Below are positions 43,778-52,879 of a DNA stretch of 64,000 nucleotides, piece after piece. This DNA is from CAZSHB01 sp964606885 (GTDB lineage Bacteria > Babelota > Babeliae > Babelales > CAIQNR01). The DNA is taken from contig CAZSHB010000004.1 of NCBI GenBank assembly GCA_964606885.1, forward strand, positions 21,809-85,808. Direction: 5' to 3'. The translations under genes and the position numbers were made by a program. Positions within the stretch are counted from its first letter, which is position 1. Each line of letters begins with the position of its first letter. The notes under the pieces were generated by a model. That model had not been told where the DNA came from, did no database searches, and saw only the letters and a list, made by a program, of their open reading frames with translations.

Positions 43778-44207
43778 TTGCTTCCTCCATAAGAGTTTCT
43801 TGTTTTGTCACAAAACGAGTTTTGATAGGTAATTTTGATGTTACCACTTTCATAAGCTCGCGAGCACGCTGTTCAGAAATGCCACTAACTTCGCACATTA
43901 TACGACCACGTTTAACAACGGCTGCCCAGAATTCAGGATTCCCTTTACCTTTACCCATACGAGTTTCGGCAGGTTTCTTGGTAACTGGACGGTCTGGAAA
44001 CATTCTTAAAAAGAATTTTCCTTCTTTTTTTAATGTACGTGATAGCGTCACACGTAACGCCTCAATTTGTTGCGCAGAAATCCACGCAGGCGTAAGTGCT
44101 TGGAGACCAAATTCTCCAAAAGCAACCGTGCGACATCCCTTTGAGCGGCCTTTCATTGTACCACGTTGCAGTTTTCTATATTTTGTTTTTTTAGGCATCA
44201 TAGTCAT
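43761..44207 (-). CDS. rplP: 50S ribosomal protein L16
   Basis: 148 residues. Core: KYRKLQRGTMKGRSKGCRTVAFGEFGLQAL and RMGKGKGNPEFWAAVVKRGRIMCEV. L16 organises the A-site finger region. GGGGAA lies before the ATG at 44207; a second ATG follows 9 nt later. Confidence 0.96.
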   Translation of the reverse strand: MTMMPKKTKYRKLQRGTMKGRSKGCRTVAFGEFGLQALTPAWISAQQIEALRVTLSRTLKKEGKFFLRMFPDRPVTKKPAETRMGKGKGNPEFWAAVVKRGRIMCEVSGISEQRARELMKVVTSKLPIKTRFVTKQETLMEEANEQSC

Positions 44208-44222
44208 AATATTCCCCTCTTG

Positions 44223-44858
44223 TTATGCGATTTGGTATTCGCCACGACCAATCCACACTTTAATCCCTAGTTTACCAAATGTTGTTAATGCTTCTGCAAA
44301 GCCGTAATCAACATCAGCACGCAAGGTGTGAAGAGGAATAGAACCAACACGTAACCATTCAGAACGAGCAATTTCTGCACCATTAAGACGTCCAGAACAA
44401 CAGATTTTTACCCCTGTAGCACCAACTCTTAATGCTGTTGAAGCTGCACGCTTCATAGCTTTTTTGTAACTACCACGACGTTCTAATTGATCAGCAATAC
44501 TTTGAGCAACCAATGTCGCATCAAGTTCAGGATGTTTAACTTCTTGAACTGAAACATCAACAGATGTTCTCTTAGTGATTTTTGCTAATTGCTTGCGCAA
44601 CGTATCAATCTCTTGACCCTTCCGACCAATAATTTGGCCCGGACGAGCTGAATGAAGAATAACACGAAGAAGATCGCCAGCTTTTTCAATTTCAACACGA
44701 GCAATTTCAGCATGCTTCAATTCTTTTGCTACGAAAGCACGGATAGCCATATCTTCTAAAAGAAGATCGCCATATCCCTTACGAGCAAACCATTTTGCAT
44801 CCCAATCGCGATATCCACCGCTTATGCGAAAACCTTTTGGGTGTACCTTTTGTCCCAC
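44223..44858 (-). CDS. rpsC: 30S ribosomal protein S3
   Basis: 211 residues from a GTG at 44858 with GAGGC upstream. Begins GQKVHPKGFRI; the KH domain contains ILHSARPGQIIGRKGQEID. C-terminal half has GCSGRLNGAEIARSEW-like text. S3 lines the mRNA entry. It starts one base after the rplV stop codon. Confidence 0.96.
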   Translation of the reverse strand: MGQKVHPKGFRISGGYRDWDAKWFARKGYGDLLLEDMAIRAFVAKELKHAEIARVEIEKAGDLLRVILHSARPGQIIGRKGQEIDTLRKQLAKITKRTSVDVSVQEVKHPELDATLVAQSIADQLERRGSYKKAMKRAASTALRVGATGVKICCSGRLNGAEIARSEWLRVGSIPLHTLRADVDYGFAEALTTFGKLGIKVWIGRGEYQIA

Positions 44859-44859
44859 A

Positions 44860-45213
44860 CTAAGCCTCTTTCTGTTGTTGTTTTACAGATCCCAACACCA
44901 CACTAATATGGCTAAAACGTCTTCTTTGAATCGAAGCACGTCCCATACTACCTGGCGTGAAATACTTAAAAATACGGCCATGATCAACACGAATTTCTTG
45001 GACTACTAAATCTGCTGCAGCTATTCCACCATTATGCTGAGCATTAGCTGCCGCTGAAGCAATAACTTTTGCTACAGGAACAGCTTTTTGCAATGCAAGT
45101 GATGAAAGCCAATGCAGAGCGTAGGCCACATTCTTACCTCTAATTTGATCCACAATCGGACGTATCTTAAAAGGCGAGAACTGTAAGTGTTTAGCCTGAG
45201 CTTTAAATTGCAT
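44860..45213 (-). CDS. rplV: 50S ribosomal protein L22
   Basis: 117 residues. Core: KIRPIVDQIRGKNVAYALHWL and the end ASIQRRRFSHISVVLG. The beta-hairpin of L22 reaches into the exit tunnel. GAGGT precedes the ATG. Confidence 0.96.
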   Translation of the reverse strand: MQFKAQAKHLQFSPFKIRPIVDQIRGKNVAYALHWLSSLALQKAVPVAKVIASAAANAQHNGGIAAADLVVQEIRVDHGRIFKYFTPGSMGRASIQRRRFSHISVVLGSVKQQQKEA

Positions 45214-45257
45214 ATATACCTCTAGTTCTTTCTATATCTCTCTATATTCTACCGTAA

Positions 45258-45545
45258 TCAGCCTTTTGCAGCAACACCAGCTTTACGTTGACCACTATGT
45301 AGTCTAAACGTACGAGTAGGAGAGAATTCACCGAGATAATGTCCAACCATATTTTCTGTAACAAAAACTGCTACAAATTTCTTACCGTTGTGCACTTCAA
45401 ACGTATGCCCTACAAACTCAGGAATCACCACACTTTTTCGTGACCATGTTTTAATAGGGCCACCTTTTTGGTCAGCTTTTGCGCGTCTCACTTTTTCTAA
45501 AAGCGAAACTTCTACAAAAGGACCTTTTTTCGTTGATCGACTCAT
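45258..45545 (-). CDS. rpsS: 30S ribosomal protein S19
   Basis: 95 residues. Begins MSRSTKKGPFVEVSLLEKV and has RKSVVIPEFVGHTFEVHNGK and HYLGEFSPTRTF. S19 pairs with S13 in the 30S head. AAAGAG precedes the ATG. Confidence 0.97.
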   Translation of the reverse strand: MSRSTKKGPFVEVSLLEKVRRAKADQKGGPIKTWSRKSVVIPEFVGHTFEVHNGKKFVAVFVTENMVGHYLGEFSPTRTFRLHSGQRKAGVAAKG

Positions 45546-45579
45546 AACGTTACTCTTTATCTTAAGCCTATGAGCTTAA

Positions 45580-46410
45580 TTAACTATGTTTACCAGATTT
45601 TCTACGACGCACAATTAATGCATTCTTTCTCGTACGAGTACGAGTACCCTTGCATCCCTTGCCCCATGGAGACTGTGGATGAGAACCAGACTTTGAACGG
45701 CCTTCACCACCACCATGAGGGTGATCGATAGGGTTCATAGCCATACCACGAACTGACGGTCTGAAACCAAGATGTCTTGTACGACCTGCTTTACCCCAAG
45801 AAATATTCTTGTAGTCAGCATTGCCAAGTTCGCCGATAGTTGCCCAACAATCTAAATGGATCATACGAACTTCACTAGAAGGCATACGCAATGTTGCGTA
45901 GTCTTCAGTTTTACCCATAAGTTGTGCCGATGTTCCTGCACTACGCGCAAGTACACCACCACGACCTGGATGCATTTCAATATTATGAACCATGAAACCA
46001 ACAGGTACTTTTCTTAATGGCATAGCATTACCAGGACGAGCATCTGCATCGGGACCTGCATAAACTTTACTACCAACAGTAACGTTTTGAGGCATAAGAA
46101 TATAACGCTTAACGCCATTCTTATACACTACTAAACCGATACGTACGTTACGGTTTGGATCATATTCAATAGTAGTTACTGTACCTTCTACACCGCGAAC
46201 ACTTCTTCTAAAGTCGATGATACGGTAAAGACGTTCCGCACCACCACCACGATGACGTACTGTAATACGTCCGTAGGTGTTACGGCCACCTTGTTTTTTA
46301 AGACCGACTACTAAACTCTTTTCGGGAGTTGTTGTAGTAATATCATCTGATGAAAGAAATGTTTGAAAACGTAAGGAAGGAGTTCTTGGTTTTCTTGTTA
46401 CAATAGCCAT
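45580..46410 (-). CDS. rplB: 50S ribosomal protein L2
   Basis: 276 residues, full length. C-terminal consensus GMAMNPIDHPHGGGEGRSKSG is intact, including the conserved histidine of the peptidyl transferase region. L2 is needed for subunit joining. GGGAGG precedes the ATG. Confidence 0.98.
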   Translation of the reverse strand: MAIVTRKPRTPSLRFQTFLSSDDITTTTPEKSLVVGLKKQGGRNTYGRITVRHRGGGAERLYRIIDFRRSVRGVEGTVTTIEYDPNRNVRIGLVVYKNGVKRYILMPQNVTVGSKVYAGPDADARPGNAMPLRKVPVGFMVHNIEMHPGRGGVLARSAGTSAQLMGKTEDYATLRMPSSEVRMIHLDCWATIGELGNADYKNISWGKAGRTRHLGFRPSVRGMAMNPIDHPHGGGEGRSKSGSHPQSPWGKGCKGTRTRTRKNALIVRRRKSGKHS

Positions 46411-46412
46411 TA

Positions 46413-46739
46413 TTACTGACCTCCCTGCTTGTTCTCAGTGCGCACTTCAGCTTGGCCAAACATATCAAGTGAATACCCTTCTTTAAGAGTAACGATAGCT
46501 TTCTTTTGGAAACTACCCTTAACTACTTGACGCTTATGCATGCGGTTTTTCGGTTTTCTTATTAAGATGCGAACTTTATCAACTTTAACATTGAAAAGTT
46601 TTTCAAGAGCTTCTTTAACCAATGGTTTATTAGATGCCATATGAACACTGATAACAAGTTGTTGCAACTTGCTATTAGCTTTATAAGCCTTGTCTGTAAC
46701 GACAGGACCCTTGATAATATCGTAAATCGTTAATTCCAT
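46413..46739 (-). CDS. rplW: 50S ribosomal protein L23
   Basis: 108 residues. Core: GPVVTDKAYKANSKLQQLV, VKEALEKLFNVKVDKVRIL and the basic hairpin KPKNRMHKRQVVKGS. L23 is the dock for trigger factor and SRP. The start overlaps the rplD stop by 10 nt. Confidence 0.95.
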   Translation of the reverse strand: MELTIYDIIKGPVVTDKAYKANSKLQQLVISVHMASNKPLVKEALEKLFNVKVDKVRILIRKPKNRMHKRQVVKGSFQKKAIVTLKEGYSLDMFGQAEVRTENKQGGQ

Positions 46740-47398
46740 TGTGCCACCATTTTCTTAAATGCATCAATGTCTCTTTTCAAGACAACCCAATGTTGGGCAT
46801 CAGCAAGAACATAGGCATTGGCAGAGTCAAAATAGACTACACGCACCCATGGAATATTGACCAATGATGCTACTGTTTTTTTATCTTCAAATGGTACAAA
46901 CACATTGACCATTGTATTTTCAAGACCAATATCAGCTAACATTTTATGTACCAATTTTGTCTTTGGCGTTTCGCTTGATAATGTCCAATCAACAACAAAA
47001 AGACGGTCGAGGCTGATAGCGCGACGAACCAAATCTTGTGCTGCTAATTGACGAACTGATTTAGTAACGCGAAGCATACGAGTTCTGGCTTGAGGTCCAA
47101 AAATGATCCCCCCACCTCTCCACAAAGGAGAAGTAACAGCACCAGCACGCGCACGTCCTGTACCTTTTTGTTTCCAAGGTTTCTTGTTAGAACCTGATAC
47201 TTGAGAACGGTTTTTACATGCTACAGTACCCTGACGAGCATTCTGTAACAACGTTCTTACAACAAGCGCAAAATTTTGATGAACTATAGGACGATCTTCC
47301 AAAGAAGGTAAGCCTAATACTTCAAGAGTTAATGCTTCTTTTACTAGTAAAGCATTATGCTCTTTTTGAGCATGTATTGTTTTTTTCTGTGTACTCAT
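46730..47398 (-). CDS. rplD: 50S ribosomal protein L4
   Basis: 222 residues. Core: QVSGSNKKPWKQKGTGRARAG and SPLWRGGGIIFGPQ. L4 reaches the exit tunnel; in some bacteria it also represses the S10 operon. It overlaps rplC as ATGA. The N-terminus is slightly longer than usual. Confidence 0.96.
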   Translation of the reverse strand: MSTQKKTIHAQKEHNALLVKEALTLEVLGLPSLEDRPIVHQNFALVVRTLLQNARQGTVACKNRSQVSGSNKKPWKQKGTGRARAGAVTSPLWRGGGIIFGPQARTRMLRVTKSVRQLAAQDLVRRAISLDRLFVVDWTLSSETPKTKLVHKMLADIGLENTMVNVFVPFEDKKTVASLVNIPWVRVVYFDSANAYVLADAQHWVVLKRDIDAFKKMVAQWN

Positions 47399-48024
47399 GC
47401 GTTGACCCGACCCTTACGAATAAACACTAAGGAACCTGCTTTACCAGCAAATGAACCTTTAACTGCTACCATATTTTCTTCTGGAAGAATTCTTACTACG
47501 TCAAGATTTTGCATAGTCTTACGCTCAGCGCCTAAATGGCCTGGCATACCTTTGCCTTTAATAACCTTACCGCTTGTTCTTAAACCACCGTTAGAACCTG
47601 GACGTCTACCTTGTTTACTACCGTGACTTGCTGCACCACCTGCGTAGTTGTGTTTTTTTACAACACCTGCAAATCCACGTCCGATCGAAATCCCCGTGAC
47701 ATCAACTTTTTCCCCCTCGGAGAAATAATTTGAAAAGTTGATTCCTGTCCCTACTTCAAGTTCAGTCGACGGTTGTTTTGTAAAAATTTCCCGTACAAAC
47801 AAAAAATATTTCTTCTTGTCTTGCAACCATGAAGAAGAGAAGGTTTCACCTTGATAACGCTTGCGTGGGCAACCTACTTGAATTGCCTCATAGCCGTCAC
47901 GTTCTTTTGTTTTGTGACCGACTACGCACCATGAGGATGCATCAACAAGCGTAACGGGAACAACTCGATCTCCGGAGAAAAGTTGAGTCATACCAACTTT
48001 TCTTGCCCAAAAACCATTTACCAT
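47395..48024 (-). CDS. rplC: 50S ribosomal protein L3
   Basis: 209 residues. Core: RKVGMTQLFSGDRVVPVTLVD and GVVKKHNYAGGAASHGSKQGRRPGS, ending near GMPGHLGAERKTMQNL. L3 is an early 50S assembly protein near the peptidyl transferase centre. GGAAGG precedes the ATG. Confidence 0.97.
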   Translation of the reverse strand: MVNGFWARKVGMTQLFSGDRVVPVTLVDASSWCVVGHKTKERDGYEAIQVGCPRKRYQGETFSSSWLQDKKKYFLFVREIFTKQPSTELEVGTGINFSNYFSEGEKVDVTGISIGRGFAGVVKKHNYAGGAASHGSKQGRRPGSNGGLRTSGKVIKGKGMPGHLGAERKTMQNLDVVRILPEENMVAVKGSFAGKAGSLVFIRKGRVNA

Positions 48025-48045
48025 GAAGAGCCTTCCTTATTAACG

Positions 48046-48351
48046 TTATTTAATTTCAACATCAACACCAGATGAGATACTTAATTTCATTAAAGCATCC
48101 ATTGTCTGGTCTGAGGGAGAAACGATATCTAAAACACGACGGTGTGTTGTCAACTCAAATTGTTCGCGAGATTTCTTGTCAATATGAGGAGAACGTAACA
48201 CCGTAAAACATCTGTTCTTGTTAGGCATAGGCACAGGTCCTACGATCTGTGCCCCAGTTCTTTTTGCCGTTAGGCAAATAGTTTTCACTGCCTTATCAAG
48301 TAACTGATGATCATATGATTTTAATGTTAGACGAATTTTTGTCTTTTTCAT
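48046..48351 (-). CDS. rpsJ: 30S ribosomal protein S10
   Basis: 101 residues. Core: RLTLKSYDHQLLDKAVKTI and GPVPMPNKNRCFTVLRSPH. S10 is both a 30S protein and NusE, the antitermination partner of NusB. It follows tuf by 13 nt, placing the S10 cluster directly behind the str cluster. Confidence 0.97.
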   Translation of the reverse strand: MKKTKIRLTLKSYDHQLLDKAVKTICLTAKRTGAQIVGPVPMPNKNRCFTVLRSPHIDKKSREQFELTTHRRVLDIVSPSDQTMDALMKLSISSGVDVEIK

Positions 48352-48364
48352 CAGCTAAGCCTAA

Positions 48365-49549
48365 TTACTTGATAATTTCCGTAACAACACCTGATCCAAC
48401 AGTTCTACCACCTTCACGGATAGCGAAACGTAGATCTTTTTCCATTGCAATAGTAGTGATCAACTCAACTTCTATTTCTACGTGATCGCCAGGCATAACC
48501 ATTTCGCGACCTGCAGGAAGCGTAACTACACCAGTAACGTCTGTCGTTCTAAAATAGAACTGAGGACGGTAACCAGAGAAGAACGGACTATGACGGCCAC
48601 CTTCTTCTTTAGTCAATACGTATACTTGAGCTTTGAATTTTTGGTGAGGAGTAATTGAACCCGGTTTTGAAAGAACCATACCACGTTCAATATCTTCCTT
48701 CTTAATACCACGAAGAAGAAGACCAACGTTGTCACCAGCTTGACCATCGTCAAGAATCTTACGGAACATTTCAACGCCAGTTACTGTTGTCTTCATAGAC
48801 TTACCAAGACCAACAACTTCAACATCTTCACCAACTTTAATTTTACCACGTTCAATACGGCCAGTAGCAACTGTACCACGACCTGAAATAGTAAATACAC
48901 CTTCAACAGGCATCAAGAATGGTTTATCAATGTCACGTACAGGGTCTGGAATGCTCGCATCAACTGCGTTCATCAAATCCTTAATCGTTGCAGCCCACTT
49001 TGCATCGCCTTCAAGCGCACGCAATGCAGAACCACGAATAACAGGAAGTGTTGCTCCAGGGAAATCGTACTTAGTTAACAAGTCACGAATTTCTTCTTCA
49101 ACCATGTCGATCATTTCAACATCGTCAACCATATCTGCCTTGTTCAAGAAAACAACCAATGCCGGAACACCGATGTTATGAGCAAGAAGAATATGTTCAC
49201 GAGTTTGAGGCATAGGGCCGTCTGCTGCTGATACTACCAAGATCGCGCCGTCCATTTGAGCAGCACCAGTGATCATGTTTTTTACGTAGTCAGCGTGACC
49301 AGGACAGTCAACGTGTGCATAGTGACGCTTATCTGTTTCATACTCAACATGTGAGGTTGAAATAGTAATACCACGTGCTTTTTCTTCTGGCGCGTTATCA
49401 ATTTCATCAAACGCTTTGAATGTTGCTTTACCTTCACCAGCCAAAACTTTGGTGATTGCTGCAGTTAATGTGGTCTTACCATGATCAACGTGACCGATAG
49501 TACCAATATTTACGTGCAGTTTTTTACGCTGAAAGACATCTCTTGCCAT
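48365..49549 (-). CDS. tuf: Elongation factor Tu
   Basis: 394 residues. G1 GHVDHGKTT, switch I region EEKARGITIST, G3 DCPGHADYVKNM, G4 NKADM and G5 SALRAL; the beta-barrel domains are complete. EF-Tu brings aminoacyl-tRNA to the ribosome. AGGAG precedes the ATG. It may be the only tuf copy, but this window cannot show that. Confidence 0.98.
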   Translation of the reverse strand: MARDVFQRKKLHVNIGTIGHVDHGKTTLTAAITKVLAGEGKATFKAFDEIDNAPEEKARGITISTSHVEYETDKRHYAHVDCPGHADYVKNMITGAAQMDGAILVVSAADGPMPQTREHILLAHNIGVPALVVFLNKADMVDDVEMIDMVEEEIRDLLTKYDFPGATLPVIRGSALRALEGDAKWAATIKDLMNAVDASIPDPVRDIDKPFLMPVEGVFTISGRGTVATGRIERGKIKVGEDVEVVGLGKSMKTTVTGVEMFRKILDDGQAGDNVGLLLRGIKKEDIERGMVLSKPGSITPHQKFKAQVYVLTKEEGGRHSPFFSGYRPQFYFRTTDVTGVVTLPAGREMVMPGDHVEIEVELITTIAMEKDLRFAIREGGRTVGSGVVTEIIK

Positions 49550-49575
49550 CGTAACTCCTAAAAGTGCTTTGTTTG

Positions 49576-51645
49576 TTATTTCTTACCTAAAACTTCTTCT
49601 TCAATATTTCTTGGCATTTCACGGTAGCATCCGAATTCCATCGAATAACTCGCGCGTCCTTTTGATAAAGAACGAAGTGTTGTTGCATAGCCCCCCAGCA
49701 TCTCTTTTAGAGGAACTTCTGCGCGAATCACCTGAACACCAGCTTTTTCTTCCATACCAAGGATACGGCCACGACGAGAGTTTAAATCTCCCATTACGTC
49801 ACCCATATACTCATCTGGCGTCTCTACTTCTACATTCATGATCGGCTCGAGCAATACTGCTGAAGCTTTTTTCATACCATCACGCAATGCCATAGAAGCT
49901 GCAACCTTAAAAGCAACTTCTGAAGAGTCAACGTCATGATAAGAACCATCAAATACAGAAACTTTCATATCAACTACCGGGTAGCCACCAAGTGCACCAC
50001 TGGTAATTGCTTCTTCAAGACCTTTTTCAATTGCTGGAATATATTCACGAGGAATAGTACCGCCAACAACTTTATTTTCAAAAACAAAACCTTTACCACG
50101 TTCAAGAGGCTCAAGTTTAAGCCATACGTGACCATATTGACCACGACCACCAGATTGCTTAATGTACTTGCCTTCGCTCTCAATTGGCTTTTGAATAGTT
50201 TCTTTATAAGCAACTTGTAATTGACCAGGTTGTACTTCAACTTTGTGCTCACGTTTAAGACGATCAACTTGAATTTCCAAGTGTAACTCACCCATACCCG
50301 CGATCACTGTTTGTCCTGTTTCTTCATTATAAGACAAACGGAATGAAGGATCTTCTTGTGTCATTTTTCTTAATGCAATGATCATCTTTTCATAGTCAGC
50401 TTTGTTTTTCGGCTCAACAGATGAAGAGATAACCGCTACTGGAACGTCAATTTGTTCTAATACAACGTCAAATTTTTCGTCAGCTAAAGTATCACCAGTC
50501 TTAACATCTTTAAGACCTACAAATGCCACGATATCGCCTGCGCTTGCATCAGCAATTTCTTCACGTTTGTTAGCAAACATACGAACAAGACGACTTACAC
50601 GTTCTTTTGAACCAGTACTTGTGTTTCTTACATATGAACCTGAAGCAACTTCCCCAGAATAAATACGTACGAACGTTAAAGCTCCAACAAAAGGGTCTGT
50701 CATAATCTTAAAAGCTAAACCCGCAAAAGGCGCTTTTGGATCACAAGGACAAACCACTTCTTTATCAGTACGCGCTTCAAGCCCTACTACCGCTGGAACA
50801 TCCAATGGTGAAGGAAGATAATCAAGCACCGCATCAAGCATCGGCTGAACGCCTTTATTTTTAAAAGCAGATCCGCAGAATGCTGGGAACACTTGACGTT
50901 TTAACACACCAGCACGCAATGCAAGTTTGATTTCAGTAATAGAAAGCTCTTGACCCTCTAAATACTTTTCAGCCAACGCATCATCAAAATCACATGCACG
51001 ACTAACAATTTTTTCTTTTAAATCTGCAACTTGGTCTGCATATTCAGCAGGAACATCCTGCCAAACTATTGCTGTTCCTTTATCGTTTTCATCAAAAATA
51101 GCCATCTTGTTTGTTAAAACATCGATGATACCTCTGTACGATTCAGATGAACCAATAGGAATTTGCATAGCAAGCGCATTACCACGAAGACGTTCGTTAA
51201 TGTCTTTAACAACTTTAAAGAAGTCTGCGCCAATACGATCCATTTTATTTACAAAAATAATAGACGGAACACGATAACGTGTTGCCTGTCTCCAAACTGT
51301 TTCAGATTGTGGCTGCACACCAGCAACACCACAGAAAACAGAAACCATGCCATCAAGGACACGGAGTGAACGACCTACTTCAATAGTAAAATCAACGTGA
51401 CCAGGTGTATCAATAATGTTGATTTTATAATCTTTCCAGAAGCATGTAGTTGCTGCAGATTGAATGGTAATGCCTCGCTCACGCTCTTGCTCCATCCAAT
51501 CCATAATAGCCTCACCAGCATGCACTTCACCAATCTTGTGAGTCATACCAGTGTAGAACAAAATACGTTCAGTAACGGTGGTTTTACCCGCATCAATATG
51601 CGCAGCAATACCTATATTTCTACATTTACGTAAATCAGCAGCCAT
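49576..51645 (-). CDS. fusA: Elongation factor G
   Basis: 689 residues, full length. G1 AHIDAGKTT, ERERGITIQSA, DTPGHVDF and NKMDRIGADF. Domain IV with the tip region SGGRGQYGHVWL and the C-terminal YATTLRSLSKGRASYSMEF are present. EF-G drives translocation and, with RRF, ribosome recycling. AAAGGGG precedes the ATG. Confidence 0.98.
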   Translation of the reverse strand: MAADLRKCRNIGIAAHIDAGKTTVTERILFYTGMTHKIGEVHAGEAIMDWMEQERERGITIQSAATTCFWKDYKINIIDTPGHVDFTIEVGRSLRVLDGMVSVFCGVAGVQPQSETVWRQATRYRVPSIIFVNKMDRIGADFFKVVKDINERLRGNALAMQIPIGSSESYRGIIDVLTNKMAIFDENDKGTAIVWQDVPAEYADQVADLKEKIVSRACDFDDALAEKYLEGQELSITEIKLALRAGVLKRQVFPAFCGSAFKNKGVQPMLDAVLDYLPSPLDVPAVVGLEARTDKEVVCPCDPKAPFAGLAFKIMTDPFVGALTFVRIYSGEVASGSYVRNTSTGSKERVSRLVRMFANKREEIADASAGDIVAFVGLKDVKTGDTLADEKFDVVLEQIDVPVAVISSSVEPKNKADYEKMIIALRKMTQEDPSFRLSYNEETGQTVIAGMGELHLEIQVDRLKREHKVEVQPGQLQVAYKETIQKPIESEGKYIKQSGGRGQYGHVWLKLEPLERGKGFVFENKVVGGTIPREYIPAIEKGLEEAITSGALGGYPVVDMKVSVFDGSYHDVDSSEVAFKVAASMALRDGMKKASAVLLEPIMNVEVETPDEYMGDVMGDLNSRRGRILGMEEKAGVQVIRAEVPLKEMLGGYATTLRSLSKGRASYSMEFGCYREMPRNIEEEVLGKK

Positions 51646-51659
51646 TGTTACCTACCCCT

Positions 51660-52142
51660 TTACCATGCGTAGTGCGAGAATGCACGGTTTGCTTCAGCCA
51701 TACGATGCACATCTGCTTTTTTCTTAACTGCAGCGCCACGACCTTCGTGAGCTTCTACTAGTTCTTGTGCAAGACGTTGACCCATAGTTTTATCAGAGCG
51801 CTTTGAAGCAGCTTCGATAACCCAACGCATACCTAATGCACGCGCACGATCAGGGCGAACTTCAGCAGGAATTTGATACACACTACCACCAACACGGCGA
51901 GCACGAACTTCAACCGTTGGAATTACATTGTCAAAAGCTTCATAAAAAAACTTAAGCGCCTTATCTTGGTCGCCATTGTTTTTCTTCATAATAATATCGA
52001 TTGCATCGTACACAATAGTACGAGCAACATTCTTTTTACCACCACGCATAATAACGTTGGTAAACTTTTGAACCAACTCAGAACCAAATCTAAGATCGAC
52101 TCCGATATCACGCTTTAAATTAATTGATTTTCTTCTTGGCAT
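51660..52142 (-). CDS. rpsG: 30S ribosomal protein S7
   Basis: 160 residues. Begins MPRRKSINLKRDIGVDLRFGSELVQKF-like text and has ARRVGGSVYQIPAEVRP and the end MAEANRAFSHYAW. S7 nucleates 30S head assembly and contacts the E-site tRNA. AAAGG precedes the ATG. Confidence 0.97.
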   Translation of the reverse strand: MPRRKSINLKRDIGVDLRFGSELVQKFTNVIMRGGKKNVARTIVYDAIDIIMKKNNGDQDKALKFFYEAFDNVIPTVEVRARRVGGSVYQIPAEVRPDRARALGMRWVIEAASKRSDKTMGQRLAQELVEAHEGRGAAVKKKADVHRMAEANRAFSHYAW

Positions 52143-52163
52143 AATTTTTAACCTTTAAACTCG

Positions 52164-52541
52164 TTAGCTCTTTTTAGGACGTTTAGCACCATATTTAGAG
52201 CGAGATTGCTTTCTGTCTTTCACGCCTGCTGCGTCAAGAGCACCGCGAACGATGTGAAACTTAACACCAGGTAAATCTTTTACTCTACCACCACGTACAA
52301 GCACTACAGAGTGTTCTTGCAAGTTGTGACCTTCACCAGGAATATATGCAGTGACTTCAATACCGTTTGAAAGCTTAACACGAGCTACTTTTCGAAGCGC
52401 CGAGTTAGGTTTTTTAGGAGTAGTGGTGAATACACGAGTACACACACCGCGCAATTGAGGACACTTTTTAAGTGCTGCGCTTTTTGTTTTATAAAGGACT
52501 TTTTCGCGTCCATTACGGCATAATTGATTAATCGTAGGCAT
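52164..52541 (-). CDS. rpsL: 30S ribosomal protein S12
   Basis: 125 residues. Core: TPKKPNSALRKVARVKL and YIPGEGHNLQEHSVVLVRGG, with the decoding-site lysine contexts kept. Streptomycin-type resistance positions look wild type. It is the first gene of the superoperon, with AGGA before the ATG. Confidence 0.98.
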   Translation of the reverse strand: MPTINQLCRNGREKVLYKTKSAALKKCPQLRGVCTRVFTTTPKKPNSALRKVARVKLSNGIEVTAYIPGEGHNLQEHSVVLVRGGRVKDLPGVKFHIVRGALDAAGVKDRKQSRSKYGAKRPKKS

Positions 52542-52879
52542 AGTATCCTATTATGTTAGAAATACGGTTATTTGTCATAGTTACAAGCTTAAAACCTCAA
52601 CTGAATCGTCCTGAAATGCTTCCTATTAGCCGAATAAAGAAGTGGTATTTTTTACACGGGATCAGTACAAAGGTTGATCGAAAGTCTATAGTTTTTTAAA
52701 AATTTTTCAAGGGGAAACAAGCACATTCTTACGTAACAATCCCCAATTCACCCCATCTTTAGTCAATCTACAAGGGCATTATCGATAGACGACAGGCTTA
52801 AACGCTGATACCATAGGTAAGTTATTTTGCTAAATATTAAGCTTATATCTTAAATTATATTCTAAAAAAGAAAGATCAT
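52542..52879. other. Divergent intergenic region between rpsL and rseP
   Basis: 338 bp, AT-rich. It must hold the superoperon promoter and leader on one strand and the rseP promoter on the other. I see no convincing pair of -35 and -10 boxes. On the minus strand TTGAAA (52705-52710) and TATAGA (52685-52690) are only 14 nt apart, too close for a good promoter. No gene or RNA recognised. Confidence 0.5.
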